DNA of 64,000 bases from Falciphora oryzae. Taxonomy: Eukaryota; Ascomycota; Sordariomycetes; Magnaporthales; Magnaporthaceae. The translations under genes and the position numbers were made by a program. The stretch is taken from positions 203,865 to 267,864 of the forward strand of contig JNVV01000024.1 of NCBI GenBank assembly GCA_000733355.1. The letters run 5' to 3'. Position 1 is the stretch's first letter. The number at the start of each line of letters is the position of its first letter. Positions 56,250 to 64,000 of the stretch are shown here, piece by piece. The notes beneath the pieces are model-generated. The model made no database searches. It was not told the origin of the DNA and worked only from the letters and a program-made list of their open reading frames with translations.

Positions 56250-56720
56250 GTAGGCTCATTAGTCCCCCGCACCTCCGGCCGGGCCTAAGGGAGGTCCCAA
56301 AAACCCTCCCGCCCAACCCGGCCTTGCCCCCTTTTCCGGCACACCCGCCGGCCGACAGCACCACTACCACTCACAGCGCTTTACAACGCCCCGGCGTATA
56401 TATATACGCCCTACTGCCGATCGCCCGCTCACTAGCAAAAAGCGCCGGAATGCGGCCCGACTTCCGTATGCCTTCGGGTTTAATCTGCTAGCCGCCTTAA
56501 TAGCTACATATAGCTTAATGTTTAGCTTAGGTAGCGCTAGCACGTCATATGCCCCTTGGGAGGCAGGGACTAGTAAATCCCGATATAATAACGTTAAATA
56601 TACTCACTCACTCACTCACTCACCTGGTTTGAAACACCTTGGTGCGAAAATCTCGTCTTTTATCGGCATTTCACCGCAATTACCACACCTTCCCCCCGAA
56701 AAATTTTCCTATCGGACCTA
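56250..56720 (+). mobile_element. LINE 3' UTR, copy 1, with (CACT)n tract
   Basis: Follows the RNase H end. Shares with 57478-57880 the blocks GCGCCGGAATGCGGCCCGA, GGTAGCGCTAGCACGTC and GTTAAATATACTC. The tract near 56601-56622 is (CACT)n, and CACCGCAATTACCA follows at about 56671. Confidence 0.65.
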
Positions 56721-57477
56721 CTGTTAGTGGCCGCTAAAGAATCCCGGCCATTTTGGTAATGGTGCCACCAAAAATGAGCTGGCAGCACAACAGGGTCTAA
56801 CAAGCCATTTGGCTCTATCTAACCCGCGTTTTCCGACTCCTTTTAACAACGACGTCGGCAACGCAACTGGGCTAAAAAAGCAGAGAATGGCTGGCAAAGG
56901 TATGCGGGTGCCTATTGCCAGTCGAGGGGAAGGCCTGCACCATATCGCCCAAGGCGCGCTTCGCGCGCGCCGAAACCTTTAACAATCGGGTGCTCCAACC
57001 TCCGCGCATCACCAAACCGCCCTTCGACTTCCTTTTCGCTTTCGCCTCGCGCACCGAGCCGAACGATTCGAACGCACAAAAAGACTGCAGGCCGGAAAGC
57101 AGTTAGAACATATCGGACGAATAGCCGGCCCGGCCGCCGCCGTCCCCCGCCACACACGCGACCCTTTCGGTCGTACACACACGCGACTCCTCCTCGGTCG
57201 ACCGCATCCTAACGATACGCACGGCGCAAGATTGGCCTGCTTAAGCACGCAAGCTGCTTAAGCACGCACGCGCAAGATTGGTTTAACGCCCGCGCCTTTG
57301 TTTGTTGCCACGCGGTGACTATATTGAAGTATAGGTGGTATCGCACGCGCAAGATCTTAACGCGGCTTTGTTTTGCCAACCGTGAAGTTGTACGAAACGC
57401 CGTGCACCACGTTGGCAAACCGCGCAGCCTATCGTTTCGATACGCGATAAACACACAAGGAGCACATAGGGTTGGAA
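56721..57477. other. Unassigned repeat-island sequence between LINE 3' copies
   Basis: About 750 bp. Contains a short repeat TTAAGCACGCAAGCTGC around 57243-57270 and GCGCAAGATT repeated three times. No protein recognised. Confidence 0.4.
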
Positions 57478-57880
57478 TCAGGCCCTCCAGCCCCCGAACT
57501 CTTCTTCTTGGCCGGGCCCAGGGGGGGTCCCGAGGTCCCCTCCGCCCTTACCCGGCCGTACTCCTTTTCCGGCACTTTGCCGGCCGACTGCTTTTTTCTA
57601 CCACCAACAGCAGCGCTTACAACGCCCCGGCGTTTATTCGCCCCCATTTTGCCAATTGCCCGCTCACCAACAAAGAGCGCCGGAATGCGGCCCGATCTCC
57701 GTGTGCCTTGGGCTTGCCCCTTGGTTTGATCTGTTAGCCGCCTCGATAGCAATATATAGCCTAGTGTCAAGCTTAGGTAGCGCTAGCACGTCGTATGCCC
57801 CCTGGGAGGCAGGGACTGGTAGATCCCGACTATAACGACGTTAAATATACTCTCTCTCTCTCTCTCTCTCACCGCAATTA
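57478..57880 (+). mobile_element. LINE 3' UTR, copy 2 (5'-truncated), with (CT)n tract
   Basis: Roughly 350 bp similar to 56270-56632 with the same order of blocks. The simple tract is (CT)n at about 57852-57870, directly followed by CACCGCAATTACCA. Consistent with a strongly 5'-truncated second insertion or a segmental copy. Confidence 0.6.
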
Positions 57881-58140
57881 CCAATTGACGATATTTACAA
57901 TCGTAAAGATCCATCCAAATAATACTTCCTTACCCTGTTCCGTTTAATACAAATCGTTTATCGATTCGAATTTTCACCTATAGGTGTAATATTATAATGT
58001 TTTCGTTGCCGTCGCTCCCCCCTCAATCCCAACAATCCGCGGCATCTATTACCGCGGGGCTGCTAGGGGTAGATTTCCCAACCTCCGACCTTACGCTTTT
58101 GCATTTTACGCTATAGCGCCTAACCCTTACCCCAGATTTT

Positions 58141-58359
58141 ATGGATATCAGCTTTTCCGATAACGAACAACCAAGTTTTTCCAACCTCCAGTTTATTTAC
58201 AACGAAGGGAACATAGGAAACGTTGAAAAAAACAACAGCGAAAATGACGACGATGCCGACGGCGGTGAAGATGACGACGATGCCGACGGCGGTGAAGACG
58301 ACGACGATGCCGACGGCGGTAAAGATAACCAGCTCGTTAAAAATACCATCCAGTTCTAG
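58141..58359 (+). CDS. Small acidic repeat ORF, unrecognised
   Basis: 72 codons starting MDISFSDNEQPSFSN and containing three tandem nine-residue repeats of the DDDDADGGE type (58243-58323, 27 bp each). Probably part of a degraded transposon ORF; no homology can be named. The frame is closed just after the repeats. Confidence 0.3.
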   Translation: MDISFSDNEQPSFSNLQFIYNEGNIGNVEKNNSENDDDADGGEDDDDADGGEDDDDADGGKDNQLVKNTIQF

Positions 58360-59936
58360 CAAAGCAGGGTGGTTAAGGGATCTTTTCGTTCTTTTTTTAA
58401 GCAATGGATATGCCAATTTAATACTGTTAAAAGAACTAATGTATTTAGCTAAAGTTGGATGTATTAGCCCAACCTACCCTGTACTACCCTTTTTGGATTA
58501 TCTACCCTGTACTGTTGTAAGGTTGTGCACAGAAATAGCGGATAGGGCTTATAGCGTGCTTAAAGGTGGCTTACAGCACCTACAGTACTTACTGGAAACT
58601 TGAAGGCGGCCTGCAGCCCCTGTGGGATGCCTAGGCATCCAAGTCAGTCGTTGTGGGTCATACTGACTCGCCTACCCTGCACAGAATTGATTAGGAGTCA
58701 ATTTGCACAAGTTAGAATTGGAGGCCTAACGCGGAGATGGGTTTGGTGGCCGTGGGTCGATTTTTTGGAAATCCCATACAAATAATTTTTCGGAAAATCG
58801 CTCGCGGCACCGGAAGCCCCTACGGCGGAAAACCCGCGGGATTGATGTCGGTGGGTATATGAGGGAAGCGATTGTTGGCGCCCCTTAATTGCAATACAAG
58901 CCTGTTCCACCTACTAAGCTTGGGGCCCCGATAGCGCTATTTATAGCGCCTGTCAGGGCCTAATCCAACTAACCGAGACCCTGCTAGCCACTGTGACTGC
59001 GTTGCAAATCCCCGATTTGACCTCCCAATATTAATAGGTTATGAGCCCGGGAGATCCAGTGACTGGCGGGCGATCGGAGCCTATCGAGTGCTGAATTGAA
59101 CCTACTGATAGACCCTGCGACCGCTTTCTAGAAGGCGAGTTAGGGCCTTGATTTGGGGGATTGAAGGTATTGGAGCTAATCGCTAGAAAGTAGTAATACC
59201 TACTAGTAGGCGCTGAGGAGCGCTAATACTAAAGCTTATTGCGGCGTTGCAAACCGCTGTAAATAATCTAAATAGGGATACCCAGTTATTAATTGAGGGC
59301 TATAGCGCTTAGGAGCGCACTATAAATACTTATCTAGTTCCATACTCGTGGGGGTAACGTTGCGCAGATTGTTATGCAGCCTCGCAGGAGATACACTTCG
59401 GTTAAGGCAGTTTGTAACCTACCCTAAAAAACGTTCTACCCTCGCGGTAAACCCATTAAAGCGGAAGTTGCTTGCTTCGGTAACCAACGATTTAATTGGT
59501 GTTAGTAGTGCATTTAGCACCTAAAGGAACGCTGAATAGCTGCATTTTAGGAACCCTGTTAGTGCACGTGGAAGTTGGAAATAAAATCCTAGGGCCTAGC
59601 TACTTTTAGGTTAACTAACTGCAGTTATATCGATCCCTTAAGGAAATATAAGGTTTAGTCAACCTTTAAAGCTATTTTGTATTTTAAGCTTTGGAATTTT
59701 GCAAGCTCCAGGCCAGTTGCGCTATAGTAACTGTTAAGTAAAACCTTAAAAGATTAGGCACATTTTAGGTTAGTTAGCGCAAAGCAACTGTTAAAAAGCC
59801 CTGGAGGACGTGACCTTTAGGCATTTAAGCAGTATTATTATAAATAGGAATTGCGAGGTTAAAATTGCTATAAGTTACCTTATATAGGGCACTTTAAGCA
59901 AATATGCAAAACAACCCAGACGATGGAACTTAAGCG
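58360..59936. other. AT-rich repeat-island sequence upstream of the copia element
   Basis: About 1.6 kb. One plus frame near 58400-58600 is open but unrecognised. The copia 5' LTR and primer-binding site should lie here or just upstream, but no LTR boundary was found by eye because the 3' LTR is outside the window. Confidence 0.45.
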
Positions 59937-62900
59937 ATGGGTGAAGGGGGTAACACTGCCCCAATTGCATTGGAAATAATATTAGCTACAGTGATTGCAT
60001 AAGCGGCGCGTATCGATGAATTAACTAGGGCTTTAGAAGCGCTACAAGGCACTAATAGGGGTAACTAAACGCAATAATAGGGGGCAACGGGGGTTACACC
60101 TACCCCGTTTAATTTTCAAATCCCTGGGCAGTTAGGAGTTCCTACAATTGCTGCCCTTAGCGTATTTGAAAATTTAGTTAATTTATCAAGGGCTCCATTT
60201 CCGCCGCCTGCACCGGCACCTGCGCTAGCACCACCGGCCCCTAATAATTGGGCGGATATTTTATCCTACTCTAACCTAGTAATAAGGGAATTATTCCGTA
60301 AAATGCACTTTTTTCCTAAAACCTTAAAGCTAAAAGGGGCCCAAAACTATGCAGAATGGAAACATACGTTAAAATTACAGTTTACCGCAATAGGTGTAAC
60401 GGGGTTTACAAAGAACCTTAAAGCGGCTATCCAAATCTCGCTAGCAGATTAAGCAAATTTGTTGCTATTCCTAAAGGATAGCTGTAGTAAGGAGGTGTTT
60501 TACATTATAACGTGGGAAATATCACTTATTAGAGCGTTTATTGCCTTAAGGGATAGTTACTCCCTAACGTTAGAAATCGAACGAAATGCCTTTTATAGGG
60601 AATTCCATATCCTAAATTACGCTAAATATAAAAGCGGTATTAGCGAGTTTAATTCCTACTTCAATTTATTGCTAGTTCGGCTCCGGAATAGTTAAATGCA
60701 ATTAGCTGCTGTTGATATCAAAAATCAATACCTAAAGGCTATGGAGGGGTTTTTTCCCCAATGGGCTAAAAGGCTTCAAAGTATTATCCGTAGTGCTACT
60801 GCTTTAGGGCAGTTTACTGAAGGCATTAATTTGCAATACCTAATGGCTGATTTAATTGCTGAGACCTATAATCCAATTTTTACAGACCACAAACAGGCTG
60901 CTAGCTATAGGGTTTAAATGCAAAATAAGCCAAAAGGTGAAGAGGGTACCAATGCTAAAGGTAAAGGCAAAGGTAAAAAGAAAGAGAAGAAAGCCGCTGA
61001 GGGGAAAGGCAAAAAGGCTAAAAATGAGCCTAAAAGCCAAAATAGCTCCTCTGGATTTGATAAATCCAAAAAGAAGAGAAAAGACGGTAATAAGTCTTTC
61101 GATAAAAAAGGAATTTCCTTTGTAGTGCTAAATTACAGTTTCCTATTAGGAGATTTTGGTGCTAAAAACCCCTTTGTAGGGTTTTCGGAAAGTAACGCTA
61201 CTAGCGAAACTGTGGATTTAGAGTTACTAAACGCATTAAACGATAATGACTTTTCGGATATTAAATCCGATTTAAAGGCTTTAACTACCTTTGATTTACC
61301 GGTGGCAGCGTATTGCACGCATTATAAATTTGTAAATAACGCTAAAAAGGCTTTAAAAGCTCCTGTTTTATACGATATAAGTAGCATAAATTACATTTTT
61401 AACTTTAAGGAGTTTTTTTTAATTTTAATACCAAAACTAAAAAGGAGATTATAACGGGTGGCGGCCCCGTAACCACTAAAAGCATAGGCACTGTTAAAAT
61501 ACCAGTGAAATACTTTACAAACCCTGATGTTTTCGAAATAATAACACTAAAAAATGTGTTATTTATCCCCGAATTCGATATCAATATCATTAGTGGTCTT
61601 CGTTACTATAAGTCAGGCGGTGTTTTTGTCAAACACAAGCTATTTAACTCCAATCATAAACGCTAGGGCGTCTTAGATCCCGTTAATAACGGTTTTTTCC
61701 TTAACGTTAAAGGGCATATCTTGCCCAATGTACGCAAAGGATCTCACTATAGCACAAGTTTCAGCCATGCCTTACAACGGGTGACTCCCGTAATTAACGT
61801 TGAACTTGACAACGTTCCCCCTGTAAATTAGGAGGAATATGCTCGTTTCGATTCTAATTCGGAAGAAAATACGGATTAAACGGAAGAGCTACCCTATACC
61901 AAAGGTAAGGCTACCCTAAACTAAAAGAAAAAATTGGAAAAGGGGGCTACTAAAACTAAGCCTAAATTTAATGCAAAAAGCCCTGAAAACTCCCGTGTAG
62001 TTAAGCCCCGTGAGCTCGGCAAGCCACTAAACAAATCCATTAAAAAGCCTATTCCAAAGGACGCTACTTCACTAAAAAGCGGGACTTCCCATGCAAAAGA
62101 TCCGTTGCCCGAGTCTCCCCCAGTAGGTGAGGTACAAGCGGCTCCTTATATCGACATTACCCCTAAAGGCCTCCAAAAGTCAGCTGACGGATGGGTAAGT
62201 GCAGAGGGGGACGTTGTAAAAGGGTGTGATGAAGATCTGGCCCTAAAGGCGCTGCTTTGGCACCGCCGATTAGGGCATTTGGGGTTGGCGTTGCTGAAAA
62301 AGATTGCTAAAATAACTGCTGGTCTCCTTAACTTTGATAAGGTTTAAAGGCTGCAATGCGCAATTTATGCCAAAACTGTAGCGGTATGGAGAACTAGAAA
62401 AGGCCCGTTGCCCTTTCCGGATAACGTTTTAAATTCTATCGAAAGGGATACCGTTACTTTATCCCCAACGCCACACAATAAAAAGCCAGTAATCCTTTTG
62501 CTTATTAATCGAAAATCAAAATATAAGTGGACCTTCCAACTATCCAATAAGCACGGCCCAGTAATGTACACAGCTATAAAGTCCTTTTTTAAAGGCTTAA
62601 AAGCAAACTACGGGCGCTATCCCTCAAAGTTATTCTTTAATGGTAGTAGGGAGGTTAACTTGGCGCTAAAAAATTGGCTCAGTAAAAAAGGCACTGCGTT
62701 TAAAACGTCAAACCCCTATAACCACAGGCAAAATGGCCTGTTAGAACGCTTTGTAAAGGTGATTTTAAACAGGCTTAGGGCTACGATTACTACGGCAAGC
62801 CTGCCGTTTTATTTGTGGTGTTATATCCTACCTGCCGTGGTTGAACTAGTGAACGCTACTGCAGTCACTAATAGGGAGCTTTGCCCCTACCAAGAGTTCT

Positions 62901-64000
62901 ATGACGAAGTAGAACCCGGATCTTCTCACAGGCCTAATTTAAACCATTATAAGGTAATTGGTACCCATGCGGAGGCATTGATACCCCTAAAACACAGGGC
63001 AAAATCGAAAAAACTAGCAACCAGAACGGAACCCGTCAGGCTCCTCGGAGCCCTAAGCAAAACAACTGTCCTTGTATATGCGCCTGCACGAAGGGCGGTA
63101 TATAAAACCTTTACAATCAAGCTATTAAAGGGGGTAACAGTAGAAAATCTCGTTCCAGAGGGGGATAATAATTCAGAGGGGGTTACTTTCGAAAACCCTG
63201 CTAAAAAAAGCACTATTCTAACTAGTGTTTTCACCCCCGTTAGTGAATTTAAAAGCGAAGTGGAAATCGATTTTCTACCAAATCAACTGCCTGCGGAGAT
63301 TTTAAAAGCTCCGCTACCTACCCTGCAATACAGGCCCCCTAAGCCTGTTCAAGCTACTGTACGGCCTCTTGAAAAGCCTACAGTTTCAGTGCCCCCGACA
63401 CGTAAAATACCGGTACCCACAATGGATGAGGAAGTGCGTATTAGCGATACCCTCGCTGATGCTTTGGGGAAGGTATTACCTAAACCAGACCTAATGGAAA
63501 TCGACGATATCGTTCACTATATCTGCTATAAGGCAAAACAGGCTGTTAAAAAGAAAAAGCCTACTAAAAACGGCGAACCCAATTCCTATAACGAGGCCTT
63601 GAAAAGCCCCTATAATAAACATTGGTTAGCTGCCTTGGGGTTAGAATTCGAGCAACTTTTACGCGCTGGAACTTTTAACTTCCTGCCAAAAGCTAAACTA
63701 CCTAAAGGGCGGAGATTAATAACCTATCGACCGGTTTTTAAGCTTAAAAAAGATAAAAAAAATCGCCCCCTAAAATATAAAGCTAGGCTGGTTGCTAGAG
63801 GTTTTTTGCAAATAGAAGGTTTGGATTTTATCGAAACTTTTGCCTCTACTAGTATACCGCCTACCTGGCGTATTTTGCTGGCCTTTGCTGCAGTAAAAGA
63901 TTGGGAGATCGAACAAATCGATTTTATTGGGGCATTTTTAAATAGTGACTTTGACGTGGAGCTATACCTTAGTATTCCAGAAGGCTTTAAGGAGTGGTTA
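59937..64000 (+). mobile_element. Ty1/copia retrotransposon, RIP-degraded, running off the right edge
   Basis: The gag frame starts MGEGGNTAPIALE with TAA replacing CAA several times, then LKGAQNYAEWKHTLKLQFTA. A Lys-rich segment (60918-61100) follows. The protease tail reads LKNVLFIPEFDINIISGLRY, the pre-integrase motif WHRRLGHLGLALLKK (about 62257). The integrase has IERDTV, FFNGSREV (second Asp now Asn) and QNGLLERF (Glu). The RT begins FKLKKDKKNRPLKYKARLVA, then DFIGAFLNSDFDVELYLSIP at the window end. All in forward order, so one element of at least 4 kb. Multiple stops make it inactive. Confidence 0.85.

Overview
The window is nuclear DNA of a filamentous ascomycete, most likely a Sordariomycete. 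The evidence is short GT-AG introns (about 50-170 bp), GC-rich third codon positions, fungus-specific gene families, and an AT-rich block of transposons carrying C-to-T and G-to-A changes of the kind left by repeat-induced point mutation (RIP). The species was not determined.

Positions 1 to about 46,200 are gene-bearing. In order: the 5' part of a secreted LPMO-like (chitin-binding type-4) protein (-); a zinc NADP-type alcohol dehydrogenase (-); an eight-exon OPT oligopeptide transporter (-); a MIZ/SP-RING candidate SUMO ligase (+); an arrestin-related trafficking adaptor with a PPSY motif (+); the 18S rRNA dimethyltransferase Dim1 (+); a TFIIIC triple-barrel subunit (-); the bifunctional histidine-biosynthesis enzyme HIS7/HisHF (+), with a Gcn4/CPC1-type site in its promoter; an ornithine decarboxylase antizyme (-) that appears to need +1 ribosomal frameshifting at TCC-TGA; a Yippee-domain protein (+); a Dug1/CNDP-type metallodipeptidase (-) interrupted by a false assembly gap; a THEM6-like hotdog protein (+); a Git3/cAMP-receptor-like 7TM receptor (+); an NmrA-like Rossmann protein (+); a NACHT-type NLR (+) with doubtful reading-frame integrity; and a weak hypothetical gene.

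From about 46,700 to the right end the composition changes sharply to an AT-rich graveyard of mobile elements: a FAR1/MULE transposase remnant (+); a Ty3/gypsy chromovirus (-) with gag, integrase and chromodomain but no visible reverse transcriptase, split by a 430-bp foldback MITE and a 1.93-kb Fot1/pogo element that share the same end architecture; a Tad1-like LINE (+) with reverse transcriptase and RNase H, plus a second copy of its 3' end; a short acidic repeat ORF; and a Ty1/copia element (+) running off the right edge.

The genes do not form one pathway. They are mostly housekeeping functions (rRNA maturation, Pol III transcription, histidine synthesis, polyamine control, peptide uptake and hydrolysis) next to sensing and nonself-recognition genes at the border of the repeat island. 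The most notable items are the antizyme recoding site with its intron just upstream, the fourfold 45-bp repeat in the HIS7 linker, the A30 tract abutting the Dim1 3' splice site, and the MITE/Fot1 pair.
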